Assembly: GCF_025165795.1 (NCBI RefSeq)
Contig: NZ_JAJAGO010000007.1
Location: 333,034-397,033 of the forward strand
Direction: 5' to 3'
Origin: Streptomyces gossypii
Lineage (GTDB): Bacteria; Actinomycetota; Actinomycetes; Streptomycetales; Streptomycetaceae
Length of the DNA: 64,000 nucleotides
Shown: piece after piece, positions 50,884 through 59,756 of the stretch
Numbering within the stretch: position 1 is the stretch's first letter
How the letters are laid out: every line of letters starts with the position of its first letter
The notes under the pieces: model-generated
Seen by the model: only the letters and a program-made list of their open reading frames with translations
Databases searched by the model: none
Told to the model about the DNA's origin: nothing
Made by a program: the position numbers and the translations under genes

Positions 50884-52068
50884 ATGACCCCGGTGAAGAC
50901 CTCCGCCTTCCTCTACCCCTGGGACGTCCTCGGGGATCCGGACGCGGCCGCCCGCGTCTCCGGCCTGGGTGTCCAGCAGGTGACGCTCGCCTCCGCGTAC
51001 CACTCGACCCGGGCGCTGACACCGCGCCATCCCGGCCACCGGATCGTCACCGCCGAGCACTCCGCGGTGCTCTACCCACCGGATGCCGGTCGGTGGAAGG
51101 GGCAGGAGCTGCGCCCCTACGAGCAGTCCTGGGTCGCCTCCGACGATCCCTACGCCGAAGCCGCCCAGGCCCTGACGGACGCGGGCCTCGAGGTGCACAG
51201 CTGGGTGGTGCTCGCGCACAACTCGCGGCAGGGCGCCGAGCATCCGGGTGTCAGCGTGACCAACGCGTACGGCGACCGCTATCCGTGGGCGCCGTGCATC
51301 GCCCAGCCCGCCGTCCGCGCCTATCTCGTCGGCCTGGCGGCCGAGGCGGCGGTGCGCCCCGGTGCACACGGCACCGAGCTGGAGTCCTGCGGCTGGTACG
51401 GCTTCGCCCATCTGCACGCCCACGACAAGGCGGGCGGCGTCGGGCTCGGCGAGGCCGCGCAGTATCTGATGTCGCTGTGCTTCTGCGCCACCTGCCGGGC
51501 CGGATACGGCGAACACGGCGTGGCGGCGGAGGAGCTGGCAGGTGCGGTGCGCCGCGCTCTGGAGCCGGCCTGGGCCGGTTCCGGTTCGGCGGAGGCGGGC
51601 TGGTCCGGCGTGGAGGAACTGCTCGGTGCCCGGCTCGCCGCAGGTTCACTCCGGTGGCGCGGCCATGTCGCCCGTACGCTCCAGGAGTCCGCCATCGGCG
51701 CCGTGCGGGCGGCCGCGAGGCCGGGCTTCCAGGTGCTGTTGCATGCCGATCCGGCGCCCTACCGTTCCGGGGCGAACGTCGGCGTGGACGCGCGGAGCAT
51801 CCTCTCCGTGGCGGACGGCGTGGTGCTGCCCTGCACCGGCGGCGACGCGGCGCGGGAGGCGGTACTCGGGCCGTTCGCGGGGCGGACCGGTGTGCTGGCG
51901 GCCAATTTCTCGGTGGTCACCGGGATGGGGGGAAGCCCCGGCACCCTCGAGCGGGACGCCGCGCACGCGGCCTCGCTCGGGGCGAACCAGCTGCGGCTCT
52001 ATCACGCCGGGTTGGCCTCCGGGCCGGATCTGCGCTCCGTCACGGAGGCGCTGTCCCGCCTCGGTTGA
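50884..52068 (+). CDS. Uncharacterised protein, TIM-barrel-like, of the uronate locus
   Basis: This 394-residue protein was not assigned to a named family. It begins MTPVKTSAFLYPWDVLGDPD; the pattern of short beta segments followed by helices (LGVQQVTLASAYHSTRAL, LEVHSWVVLAHNSRQG, TELESCGWYGFAHLHAHDK, FQVLLHADPAPYRSG, LRLYHAGLASGPDL) suggests a TIM barrel of the glycosidase or sugar-isomerase kind. A CFCATCRAGYG pair of Cys near 200-206 may bind a metal. GGGAG precedes ATG 50884. Its place next to uronate genes suggests a role in uronate or oligosaccharide breakdown. There is no signal peptide. Confidence 0.65.
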   Translation: MTPVKTSAFLYPWDVLGDPDAAARVSGLGVQQVTLASAYHSTRALTPRHPGHRIVTAEHSAVLYPPDAGRWKGQELRPYEQSWVASDDPYAEAAQALTDAGLEVHSWVVLAHNSRQGAEHPGVSVTNAYGDRYPWAPCIAQPAVRAYLVGLAAEAAVRPGAHGTELESCGWYGFAHLHAHDKAGGVGLGEAAQYLMSLCFCATCRAGYGEHGVAAEELAGAVRRALEPAWAGSGSAEAGWSGVEELLGARLAAGSLRWRGHVARTLQESAIGAVRAAARPGFQVLLHADPAPYRSGANVGVDARSILSVADGVVLPCTGGDAAREAVLGPFAGRTGVLAANFSVVTGMGGSPGTLERDAAHAASLGANQLRLYHAGLASGPDLRSVTEALSRLG

Positions 52069-52163
52069 CGGCAGGCCCCCGGGGCGCGCCGTAAACCGTT
52101 CTTGTCAGAAGCGTTGACGAACCCTGCGCAGCCTTCTAACTTCATCGCGTCGTACTTCGTACG

Positions 52164-52173
52164 TCATATATGA
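52164..52173. promoter_or_regulatory. Perfect palindrome upstream of the GntR gene
   Basis: TCATATATGA is a perfect ten-base palindrome 35 bases upstream of the GntR start, in an AT-rich patch within very GC-rich DNA. GntR/FadR-type proteins of pectin and aldarate operons bind dyads with ATAT centres, so this is the likely operator. It was not found elsewhere in the window by eye. Confidence 0.6.
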
Positions 52174-52207
52174 GACGCGATACGCGAGATGTGAGAGCCC
52201 TGCACCC

Positions 52208-52864
52208 ATGACCTTTGCGCCCGCCCCGATTCCGTCCCGCACCCAGTACGTGCTGGAGGCGATCAAGCACGCGATCCTCACGGCGCAGCTCCAGCCAGGA
52301 CAGGCGCTCGTCGAGACCGAACTCGCCGCACAGTTCGGGGTGTCCAAGACCCCCGTACGTGAGGCGCTGAAGACCCTGGCCGGCACCGGCCTCGTCGTGA
52401 TGAACCAGTACAAGGGCGCCATCGTGCGGCTTGTCGACGCGACGATGGCGCGGGAGGTGTGCGACGTGCGGCTGCTCCTCGAACCAGAGGCGCTGCGTCG
52501 CAGCATCGGCCGGAAGGTCTCCCTGGAGGCGGCCCAGGAGGCCCTGGAGCGGGCCGACTCGGCCGGGGACAAGGCGGACAGGTCGCTGGCGAACAGGGAT
52601 TTCCACCGGGCGCTGTATCTGCCGTGCGGCAATCCGCTGCTGACGCAGATGCTCGACGAGCTTCGCGACCAGGCCGCCCTGGTGTCGACGGTGGCCTGGG
52701 CGACGATCCCGACCTGGGAACGCGAGGCCGCCGAGCACCGCGAGATCCTGCGGCTCGCGCTCGACGGAGACGGGGCGGCGGCGGCCCGTGCTCTGCACGA
52801 TCACATCGCGTCGTTCGTCAGCCGCGGCTTCCCCGACGACGAAGACGGGGGTGACCCGGCGTGA
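52208..52864 (+). CDS. GntR/FadR-family regulator of the uronate locus
   Basis: This 218-residue protein has an N-terminal winged helix (TQYVLEAIKHAILTAQLQPG, LAAQFGVSKTPVREALKTLA, VVMNQYKGAIVRLVDA) and a C-terminal FCD ligand domain with the metal-type His and Asp residues in ANRDFHRALY and EHREILRLAL. It probably senses an aldarate or uronate. Its stop overlaps a possible GTG start of the KdgD-type gene. A perfect palindrome lies just upstream, so autoregulation is likely. Confidence 0.85.
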   Translation: MTFAPAPIPSRTQYVLEAIKHAILTAQLQPGQALVETELAAQFGVSKTPVREALKTLAGTGLVVMNQYKGAIVRLVDATMAREVCDVRLLLEPEALRRSIGRKVSLEAAQEALERADSAGDKADRSLANRDFHRALYLPCGNPLLTQMLDELRDQAALVSTVAWATIPTWEREAAEHREILRLALDGDGAAAARALHDHIASFVSRGFPDDEDGGDPA

Positions 52865-52893
52865 ACCGGCGCACCGACGAAAGGCCAGCCCCC

Positions 52894-53796
52894 ATGGACC
52901 TCGCACCGCTCAAGGCGGCTCTCTCCGATGTCGTCGCGATCCCGGTGACCCCGTTCGCCGCGGACGGGAGCATCGACACGGCGACGCACCGCGCTCTCGT
53001 GCGACGGCTGCTCGACGGAGGCGTGCGCATCCTCACCCCGAACGGCAACACCGGGGAGTTCTACGCCCTCTCCCCCGAGGAGCGCCGCACCGTCACCGAG
53101 CTGACCGCCGACGAGGCGGGCGGCCGTGCCACCCTCCTGGCCGGGGTCGGTCATGACCTGCCGACCGCCGTGGCAGCCGCCGAGCATGCGAGGGACAGCG
53201 GCGCCGAGATGGTGATGGTGCATCAGCCCGTGCATCCCTACATCGCGCAGGACGGCTGGGTCGACTACCACCGGGCCATCGCCGAGGCCGTGCCCGCCCT
53301 GGGCGTGGTCCCCTACATCCGCAATCCGCTGCTGGACGGGCGCCGGCTAGCCGCCCTCGCCGACAGCTGCCCCAACGTCATCGGGGTGAAGTACGCGGTC
53401 CCGGACGCCGCCCGGTTCGGCGCCTTCGCCCGGGACGCGGGGCTGGAGCGGTTCGTCTGGATCGCGGGCCTTGCCGAGCTGTACGCCCCCTCCTACTTCG
53501 CCACGGGCGCCACCGGATTCACCTCGGGCCTCGTCAACATCGCCCCCGGCGTCTCGTTCACCATGCTGGAGGCGCTGCGGGACGGCGACTACGTGGCGGC
53601 GATGAAGGTATGGGAGCGGATCCGCCGCTTCGAGGAACTCCGCGCCGACCGGCAGTCCGCCGACAACGTGACGATCGTCAAGGAGGCCCTGGCCTCCCTC
53701 GGTCTCTGCCGCCGCGAGGTACGCCCGCCGAGCCGGGTGCTGCCGGAGCCCGAGCGCGCCGAGGTCGCCGACCTGGTCGCGAGGTGGTCCGTGTGA
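52894..53796 (+). CDS. 5-dehydro-4-deoxyglucarate dehydratase-like (KdgD) protein
   Basis: This 300-residue DapA-superfamily protein has VVAIPVTPFAADGSID, TPNGNTGEFYALSPEERRTV, the Tyr in GVVPYIRNPLLDGR and the Schiff-base Lys in VIGVKYAVPDAARF. It should convert 5-dehydro-4-deoxy-D-glucarate to 2-oxoglutarate semialdehyde with loss of water and CO2. The context (uronate dehydrogenase, IlvD/Edd dehydratase) fits this reaction better than other DapA chemistry. The ATG at 52894 is preferred; GTG at 52861 overlapping the regulator's stop would add 11 residues. It overlaps the next gene. Confidence 0.8.
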   Translation: MDLAPLKAALSDVVAIPVTPFAADGSIDTATHRALVRRLLDGGVRILTPNGNTGEFYALSPEERRTVTELTADEAGGRATLLAGVGHDLPTAVAAAEHARDSGAEMVMVHQPVHPYIAQDGWVDYHRAIAEAVPALGVVPYIRNPLLDGRRLAALADSCPNVIGVKYAVPDAARFGAFARDAGLERFVWIAGLAELYAPSYFATGATGFTSGLVNIAPGVSFTMLEALRDGDYVAAMKVWERIRRFEELRADRQSADNVTIVKEALASLGLCRREVRPPSRVLPEPERAEVADLVARWSV

Positions 53797-55520
53797 ACCC
53801 CCGCCTCGCGCCCGAGGAACTGCGCAGCCACCAGTGGTACGGGACGGACGGTCTCCGTTCGTTCAGCCACCGGGCCCGCACCCGCCAGCTCGGCTACCTC
53901 CCCGAGGAGCACCTGGGCAAGCCGGTCATCGCGGTGCTCAACACCTGGTCGGACATCAACCCCTGCCACGTGCACTTGCGCGAGCGGGCCCAGGCGGTCA
54001 AGCGGGGCGTCTGGCAGGCGGGCGGCTTCCCGCTCGAATTCCCCGTCTCCACCCTGTCGGAGACCTTCCAGAAGCCGACCCCGATGCTCTACCGCAACAT
54101 GCTGGCGATGGAGACGGAGGAGCTGCTGCGCTCCTATCCCGTCGACGGCGCCGTGCTGATGGGCGGCTGCGACAAGTCCACCCCCGCGCTGCTGATGGGC
54201 GCGGCCTCCGCCGACCTGCCGGCCGTCTTCGTGCCCGCCGGGCCGATGCTCCCGGGCCACTGGCGCAACGAGGTCCTGGGCTCCGGCACCGACATGTGGA
54301 AGTACTGGGACGACAAGCGCGCCGGACTCATCGGCGACTGCGAGATGGCCGAGCTGGAGACCGGGCTCGCCCGTTCGCCGGGCCACTGCATGACCATGGG
54401 CACCGCCTCGACCCTGACGGCCGCCGCCGAGGCGCTGGGTGTCACCATGCCGGGGGCCTCCTCCATTCCGGCCGTCGACTCCGGCCATGACCGGATGGCG
54501 GCCGCTTCCGGAGCGCGGATCGTCGATCTGGTGTGGCAGCAGCTGACGCTGTCGAAGCTCCTCACCGCTGAGGCATACGAGGACGCCGTCGCCACCGTCC
54601 TCGCGCTCGGCGGCTCCACCAACGCCGTCATCCATCTGATCGCGATGGCGGGCCGCTCCGGAGTCCGGCTCACCCTCGACGACTTCGACCGCATCGCCCG
54701 TACCGTCCCGGTGCTGGCCGATCTGCGGCCCGGCGGGAAGTACCTGATGGAGGACTTCCACTTCGCCGGTGGCCTGCCCGGTTTCCTGGCCCGGATCAGT
54801 GATCTGCTGCATCTGGACCGCCCGACCGTCGCGCACGGCACTCTGCGCGAGCAGCTGGACGGTGCGCTGGTGCACAACGCCGAGGTCATCCGGGAGCGGG
54901 ACAACCCGCTCGCCGACGAGGGCGGCGTCGCGGTGCTCCGGGGAAATCTCTGCCCGGACGGCGCGGTCATCAAGCACATCGCGGCCGAACCGCGGCTGCT
55001 GCGGCACACCGGCCCGGCGGTCGTCTTCGACGACTACGCCGAGATGCAGCGCACCATCAACGACCCGGCGCTGGCCCTCACCCCGGACCATGTGCTGGTG
55101 CTCCGCAACGCGGGGCCAAAGGGCGGCCCCGGCATGCCCGAGTACGGCATGCTGCCCCTCCCGGACTACCTGCTGAAGCAGGGGGTGCGGGACATGGTCC
55201 GGCTCTCCGACGCCCGTATGAGCGGCACCAGTTACGGGGCGTGCGTGCTGCACATCGCGCCCGAGTCGTATGTCGGCGGGCCTCTCGCACTCGTCCGGAG
55301 CGGTGATCCGATCACCCTGGACGTCGAGGCCCGCAGCCTCCACCTCGACGTCACCGACGAGGAGTTGGCCCGGCGCCGGGCTGACTGGACGCCGCCGCCC
55401 AACCGGTACGAGCGCGGCTACGGAGCGCTCTACCACGACCAGATCACCCAGGCCGACACGGGTTGCGACTTCGCCTTCCTGGCCCGGCAGGGAGAAGTTC
55501 CCGACCCGTACGCGCACTGA
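53793..55520 (+). CDS. IlvD/Edd-family sugar-acid dehydratase
   Basis: This 575-residue protein has the conserved Cys ligands for an FeS cluster in NTWSDINPCHVHLRERAQAV, MGGCDKSTPALLMG and GHCMTMGTASTLTAAAEALG, and the metal/substrate motif GRSGVRLTLDDFDRIA. It is of the arabinonate/xylonate/galactonate dehydratase group by length and the HSRxRT-like FSHRARTRQLGYLPEEHLGK entry. Between udh and the KdgD-type gene it could serve as galactarate or arabinonate dehydratase, and the GH43 gene nearby makes arabinose a competing idea. GTG 53793 overlaps the upstream stop. Confidence 0.88.
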   Translation: MNPRLAPEELRSHQWYGTDGLRSFSHRARTRQLGYLPEEHLGKPVIAVLNTWSDINPCHVHLRERAQAVKRGVWQAGGFPLEFPVSTLSETFQKPTPMLYRNMLAMETEELLRSYPVDGAVLMGGCDKSTPALLMGAASADLPAVFVPAGPMLPGHWRNEVLGSGTDMWKYWDDKRAGLIGDCEMAELETGLARSPGHCMTMGTASTLTAAAEALGVTMPGASSIPAVDSGHDRMAAASGARIVDLVWQQLTLSKLLTAEAYEDAVATVLALGGSTNAVIHLIAMAGRSGVRLTLDDFDRIARTVPVLADLRPGGKYLMEDFHFAGGLPGFLARISDLLHLDRPTVAHGTLREQLDGALVHNAEVIRERDNPLADEGGVAVLRGNLCPDGAVIKHIAAEPRLLRHTGPAVVFDDYAEMQRTINDPALALTPDHVLVLRNAGPKGGPGMPEYGMLPLPDYLLKQGVRDMVRLSDARMSGTSYGACVLHIAPESYVGGPLALVRSGDPITLDVEARSLHLDVTDEELARRRADWTPPPNRYERGYGALYHDQITQADTGCDFAFLARQGEVPDPYAH

Positions 55521-55589
55521 GCCCTCCGGGGCACCGCACCCTCGCACCTCCCCACCACCCCTTGTCCGGCCTGCCGAACACCATTCGGA

Positions 55590-55629
55590 AAGCGCTTGCT
55601 CCCCCTTTGTACCTGGAAAGTGCAAGCGC
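55590..55629. promoter_or_regulatory. LacI-type operator candidates upstream of the ABC transporter
   Basis: AAGCGCTT (55590-55597) is a perfect octamer of the kind bound by LacI-family repressors. GCGCTTGC (55592-55599) and GCAAGCGC (55622-55629) are exact inverted copies 22 bases apart. No LacI gene is in view, so a distant regulator is implied. The region precedes the first permease gene by about 50 bases. Confidence 0.5.
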
Positions 55630-55681
55630 AGAGGAACAGCTTCACGAAGAACCCGCACTTCACAAAGAACGGAGACGCGTC

Positions 55682-56611
55682 GTGGCCCAAGCCCCAGCCG
55701 TGGCCAAACCGCCAAAGGTGCCCCGGCGCCGCTCGGCGACCCCCCGCAGGCTGCCGTATCTGCTGATCGCCCCCGCGGGGCTGTTGATGCTGGGCTTCAT
55801 CGCCTATCCGGTGATCAGCGTCTTCTACTACAGCCTGCAGAACTACAACGTCACCAAGCCCTGGCGGAACGGCTACGCCGGATTCGACAACTTCAAGCGG
55901 ATCTTCACCGAGGACGACCAGTTCTGGTCGACACTGGGCTTCAGCGCCCAGTGGGTCGTCACCCAGGTCGTGCTCCAGCTGCTCCTCGGCCTCGCGCTCG
56001 CGCTGATCGTCAACCAGTCCTTCATCGGCCGCGGCATCTCGCGCGCCATGGTCTTCTCGCCGTGGGCCGTCTCCGGGGTGCTCACCAGCACCATCTGGAT
56101 CCTGCTCTACAACTCCTCGACCGGCTTCAGCCGCTACCTCGCGGACGCCGGAATCGGCGAGTACGGCACCTCACTGCTCTCCGACACCGGCACCGTCTTC
56201 TGGGCCGCCACCGTCGCCGAACTCTGGCGCGGCGTCCCCTTCTTCGCCATCCTCATCCTCGCCGACCTGCAGTCCGTGTCGAAGGAGCTGTACGAGGCGG
56301 CATCGGTGGACGGCGCCGGGCGGATGCGCAGGTTCTTCCACATCACGCTGCCGCACCTGAGGGACGCGATCGTCCTGGCCACCCTGCTGCGCGGTGTCTG
56401 GGAGTTCAACAACGTCGACCTGCTCTACACGCTCACCGGCGGCGGACCAGCCGGTGAGACCACCACGCTGCCGCTCTACGTCGCCAATACCGGCATCGAG
56501 GGACACGACTTCGGTTACGCCTCCGCGCTCACCACCGTCGCCTTCGTGATCCTCCTCTTCTGCTCGATCGTCTATCTGCGCCTGAGCAAGTTCGGAGGCG
56601 ACCAAAAGTGA
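55682..56611 (+). CDS. ABC sugar transporter permease 1 (MalF/UgpA-like)
   Basis: This 309-residue permease has six transmembrane segments (first near 20-42) and the EAA loop ELYEAASVDGAGRMRRFFHI. It opens LPYLLIAPAGLLMLGFIAYP and PLWRGVPFFAILILADLQSV-like LWRGVPFFAILILADLQ is a typical UgpA/CUT1 signature. With the second permease and the binding protein at 61429 it makes a CUT1 importer; the ATPase is not in the window, as is usual in Streptomyces where MsiK is shared. GTG 55682 has GGAG eight bases upstream. An operator pair precedes it. Confidence 0.9.
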   Translation: MAQAPAVAKPPKVPRRRSATPRRLPYLLIAPAGLLMLGFIAYPVISVFYYSLQNYNVTKPWRNGYAGFDNFKRIFTEDDQFWSTLGFSAQWVVTQVVLQLLLGLALALIVNQSFIGRGISRAMVFSPWAVSGVLTSTIWILLYNSSTGFSRYLADAGIGEYGTSLLSDTGTVFWAATVAELWRGVPFFAILILADLQSVSKELYEAASVDGAGRMRRFFHITLPHLRDAIVLATLLRGVWEFNNVDLLYTLTGGGPAGETTTLPLYVANTGIEGHDFGYASALTTVAFVILLFCSIVYLRLSKFGGDQK

Positions 56612-57516
56612 GTGCCGCACTCGCCGTCAAGAACGACGGAAGCTCCGCAGGCCCGAGCGCCGCCGAGCCTCCGCCGCCCCGGGTACGCCGCCGCCGCGAG
56701 CGCTCCTTCGACGAGACCCCGCGCTGGCAGCTCTACGTCCCGCTCGGGATCTATCTGATCTTCACTCTTATCCCGTTCTACTGGATGTTCCTCTTCTCCG
56801 TACGGCCCGCAGGCTCCACCTCGCTGGTGCCGTGGCCGATGACGGACGACCACTTCTCGAAGGTCTGGAACGAGCGCAGCTTCGCGATCTTCTTCCAGAA
56901 CAGCGTGCTCGTCGGTGTCTGCACCCTGCTGACCACCACCCTGGTCGCGCTGGCGGGCGGCTACGCGCTGGCCCGCTTCCGCTTCAAGATCAAGACTCCC
57001 TTCATGCTGGCGCTGCTCTGCTCGCAGTTCATCCCGGGGGCGCTGCTGCTGGTACCGCTCTTCGAGATCTTCAAGAACCTCCAGATGATCAACTCCCTGG
57101 GGAGCGTGATCATCGCGGAGACGGTCTTCCAGCTGCCCCTGTCGATCATCCTGATCAGCGGCTTCATAAGAAACGTGCCGCCCAGCCTCGAAGAGTCCGC
57201 CTGGGTGGACGGCTGCTCACGCTTCCGCGGCTTCTGCCTGGTGGTGCTGCCGCTGCTGCGCCCCGGGCTGATAGCCGTCGGCTCCTTCGCCTTCGTGCAC
57301 AGCTGGAACCACTTCCTGTTCGCCCTGATGTTCCTCAGCGAACAGGACAAGCAGACGATCCCGGTCGGCCTGAACACCCTCATCGGCGCGGACAGCGTCG
57401 ACCTGGGCGCGCTCGCGGCGGGCGGCGTCATCGCCGCGGTGCCCGTGGTGATCGTCTTCGCCTTCATCCAGAAGTGGCTGATCACCGGCTTCAGCGCCGG
57501 CGCCGTGAAGGGCTGA
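56608..57516 (+). CDS. ABC sugar transporter permease 2 (MalG/UgpE-like)
   Basis: This 302-residue permease has a polar N-terminus of about 45 residues, then six membrane segments (first LGIYLIFTLIPFYWMFLFSV), and the EAA loop SLEESAWVDGCSRFRGFCLV, PLLRPGLIAVGSFAFVHSWN. It starts at GTG overlapping the permease 1 stop (GTGA). It pairs with permease 1 to import a pectin- or arabinan-derived oligosaccharide, to judge from the adjacent GH43 and pectate lyase. Confidence 0.9.
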   Translation: MSAALAVKNDGSSAGPSAAEPPPPRVRRRRERSFDETPRWQLYVPLGIYLIFTLIPFYWMFLFSVRPAGSTSLVPWPMTDDHFSKVWNERSFAIFFQNSVLVGVCTLLTTTLVALAGGYALARFRFKIKTPFMLALLCSQFIPGALLLVPLFEIFKNLQMINSLGSVIIAETVFQLPLSIILISGFIRNVPPSLEESAWVDGCSRFRGFCLVVLPLLRPGLIAVGSFAFVHSWNHFLFALMFLSEQDKQTIPVGLNTLIGADSVDLGALAAGGVIAAVPVVIVFAFIQKWLITGFSAGAVKG

Positions 57517-57595
57517 CCGCATGCGGCGCCGCACCGTCCCGCGCAGCCTCCCTGACCGACCCCCACATCCCCCGACTCCCGAGGAGGGCCCACCC

Positions 57596-57679
57596 ATGAG
57601 AGCACGCACGGCCCGGCGCCCGAAGAGCACCACTGCCGCCACCCCGTTCGCCGCCGCCGGAGCCAGGAGCGCGCGATGA
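57596..57679 (+). CDS. 27-residue small ORF coupled to the Gfo/Idh gene
   Basis: ATG at 57596-57598 follows GAGGAGGG, an excellent ribosome site, and reads MRARTARRPKSTTAATPFAA then a few residues to a TGA at 57677-57679, overlapping the Gfo/Idh ATG (57676). The Arg-rich, Thr/Ala-rich peptide has no recognised domain. It could be a leader peptide or the remnant start of a larger lost gene. The coupling suggests it is translated. Confidence 0.45.
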   Translation: MRARTARRPKSTTAATPFAAAGARSAR

Positions 57680-58935
57680 GCGGGCAGCCCGTCACCCCGC
57701 CCCCGCTGGTGCTCGCGGGCGGCCGCGGCCACGGCCGCTGGCACCTCGCCAACATCCGGCGGCTCCAGCGCCAGGGTCTCGTCCGGCTGGCGGGCGTCTG
57801 CGAGGTCAACCCGCTGAGCGATGCCGAACTGGCCGACCCGGCCGACGCCGAACGTGCCGACGCCGCACCGGCCGAGGCGCAGGTGGAGGCGCAGGTGGAG
57901 GCGGAGGAGGCGCCCGCGCAGTCCGCCGACTTCGGGGCACTCCTGGACGCGACCGGGGCCCGCGTCGCCGTCCTGTGCACCCCCATCCAGACCCACACCG
58001 AACTGGCGCTGGCCGCGGCCCAACGCGGTGTCCACATCCTGCTGGAGAAGCCGCCCGCCGCGACCTACGCCGACTACCTCCGCATTGCCGACGGAGCGCG
58101 GAAGGCTGGCGCCGCCTGCCAGATCGGCTTCCAGTCCTTCGGTTCGCACGCCATGCCCGCCATCCGGGAACTGGTGCGCTCCGGCGCCATCGGGACCGTA
58201 CGGGGCGTCGGCGCCGCGGGCACCTGGGTCCGTGACGACACGTACTACGGCCGGGCGCCCTGGGCCGGGCGGCGCAGAATCGGTGAGACCGAGGTCGTCG
58301 ACGGTGTCCTGACCAACGCGCTGGCGCACTCCGTCGCCACCGCGCTCGCCCTCGCGGGCAGCGGAACCGCCGAGGACGTGGCGGCGATCGAGACCGAGCT
58401 GTTCCGCGCCCACGACATCGAGGCCGACGACACCTCCTGCGTACGCGTCACCACCTCGGACGGGCTGCCGGTGACGGCGGCCCTCACCCTCTGCGCCGAA
58501 CAGATCGAGGAACCGTATGTGATCGTGCACGGCGACCGCGGCCGGATCACCTTCTGGTACCGGGAGGACCGGGTCCTGCTGCAACGCGACGGACACCAGC
58601 CCGAGGAGACGGTGCACGGGCGGACCGATCTCCTGGAGAACCTCCTCGGCCACCTCGCCGGAGACGCCGAGCTGCTGGTGCCGCCGCACCGTACCGGCGC
58701 GTTCATGCGCGTGGTGGAAGCCGTACGGACGGCGCCCGAACCCACCGTGCTGCCCGCCGGCGCCTGGTACAGCGAGCCCGCGGAATCCGGGACCGGAGTG
58801 CGGCGCGTCGTACGCGGCATCGACGCGCTGGCCGCCGCGGGTGCCGAATCGCTCTCCCTCTACTCCGAACTCGGCGCCCCCTGGGCACAGTCCGGTGCCG
58901 CGCCGCGCGGGTTCGCGGAGGGGGGTACCTCGTGA
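57676..58935 (+). CDS. Gfo/Idh/MocA family oxidoreductase
   Basis: This 419-residue protein has an N-terminal dinucleotide fold (LVLAGGRGHGRWHLANIRRL), the catalytic EKP motif in GVHILLEKPPAATYADYL, and NALAHSVATALALAG in the C-terminal barrel. An Ala/Glu insert (about residues 53-86, with repeated EAQVEA) interrupts the fold and is low complexity. The dinucleotide motif GRGHGRW deviates from GxGxxG. The natural substrate is a sugar or its lactone, unknown. It overlaps both the small ORF before it and the PmoA gene after. Confidence 0.85.
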   Translation: MSGQPVTPPPLVLAGGRGHGRWHLANIRRLQRQGLVRLAGVCEVNPLSDAELADPADAERADAAPAEAQVEAQVEAEEAPAQSADFGALLDATGARVAVLCTPIQTHTELALAAAQRGVHILLEKPPAATYADYLRIADGARKAGAACQIGFQSFGSHAMPAIRELVRSGAIGTVRGVGAAGTWVRDDTYYGRAPWAGRRRIGETEVVDGVLTNALAHSVATALALAGSGTAEDVAAIETELFRAHDIEADDTSCVRVTTSDGLPVTAALTLCAEQIEEPYVIVHGDRGRITFWYREDRVLLQRDGHQPEETVHGRTDLLENLLGHLAGDAELLVPPHRTGAFMRVVEAVRTAPEPTVLPAGAWYSEPAESGTGVRRVVRGIDALAAAGAESLSLYSELGAPWAQSGAAPRGFAEGGTS

Positions 58936-59756
58936 ACAGCGCTCTGCTCAGCTGCGCCGGACGCCCCGTCGCCCGCTACGGGTTCGGCTCCGACCAGGCC
59001 GCCCGCCCCTACTTCCACCCGGTGACCACCCTCGCGGGCACCCCGGTCACCGAGGAACGTCCCGGCGACCACCTCCACCATCTCGGCGCTTCCGTCGCCG
59101 TCCCGGACGTGGCCGGACACAACTTCTGGGGCGGTAACACCTTCGTCCGCGACCAGGGGCCCACCGCGCTGGACAACCACGGGACGCAGCGCCACATCGG
59201 CTGGAAACTCCGCGGCCCCGACGGCTTCGTGGAGGAACTCTGCTGGCAGGCCGACGGCGCCGAACTGCTGCGCGAGCACCGCACGGTCGCCGTCACCGAA
59301 CTCTCCGGCACGGCATGGGCGCTGGACTTCTCCTTCGCGCTGACCAACCGGAGCGGCGCCGACCTGACCATCGGCAGCCCCGCCACCAACGGACGCCCCG
59401 GCGCCGGATACGGAGGCTTCTTCTGGCGGGCGCCCAAGGAGGCCGCCGGGCCCACCGTGTTCAGCGGTTCCCTGGACGGCGAGGAGGCGGTGCACGGGAG
59501 CGTCGCCGACTGGCTCGCCCTCAGCGGCGACGGCTGGACCCTCGTCTTCGCCGGAGCGACCGCCGAGACCCGCCGCGATCCGTGGTTCGTACGGGGCACC
59601 GAGTATCCCGGCGTCGGCTCCTCCCTGGCCGCGGCGCAGCGGCTGCCGGTACCCGCCGAGACCACGGTGGTCCGCCGCGTCGTCACCGTGATCGCGGACG
59701 GGCGGCTGGACCGGGACGCGGCAGCCGCCCTCGTCCGGCAGGCGGTGCCGGTATGA
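58932..59756 (+). CDS. PmoA-like (DUF6807) protein
   Basis: This 274-residue beta-rich protein has YFHPVTTLAGTPVTEERPGD, HLHHLGASVAVPDVAGHNFW, GGNTFVRDQGP and GAGYGGFFWRAPK, which recall the DUF6807/PmoA family found with Gfo/Idh proteins in sugar loci. The HxHH cluster could bind a metal. Function is unknown. GTG 58932 overlaps the Gfo/Idh stop (GTGA), and the stop overlaps the GH43 ATG (ATGA), so the three genes are co-translated. Confidence 0.75.
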   Translation: MNSALLSCAGRPVARYGFGSDQAARPYFHPVTTLAGTPVTEERPGDHLHHLGASVAVPDVAGHNFWGGNTFVRDQGPTALDNHGTQRHIGWKLRGPDGFVEELCWQADGAELLREHRTVAVTELSGTAWALDFSFALTNRSGADLTIGSPATNGRPGAGYGGFFWRAPKEAAGPTVFSGSLDGEEAVHGSVADWLALSGDGWTLVFAGATAETRRDPWFVRGTEYPGVGSSLAAAQRLPVPAETTVVRRVVTVIADGRLDRDAAAALVRQAVPV

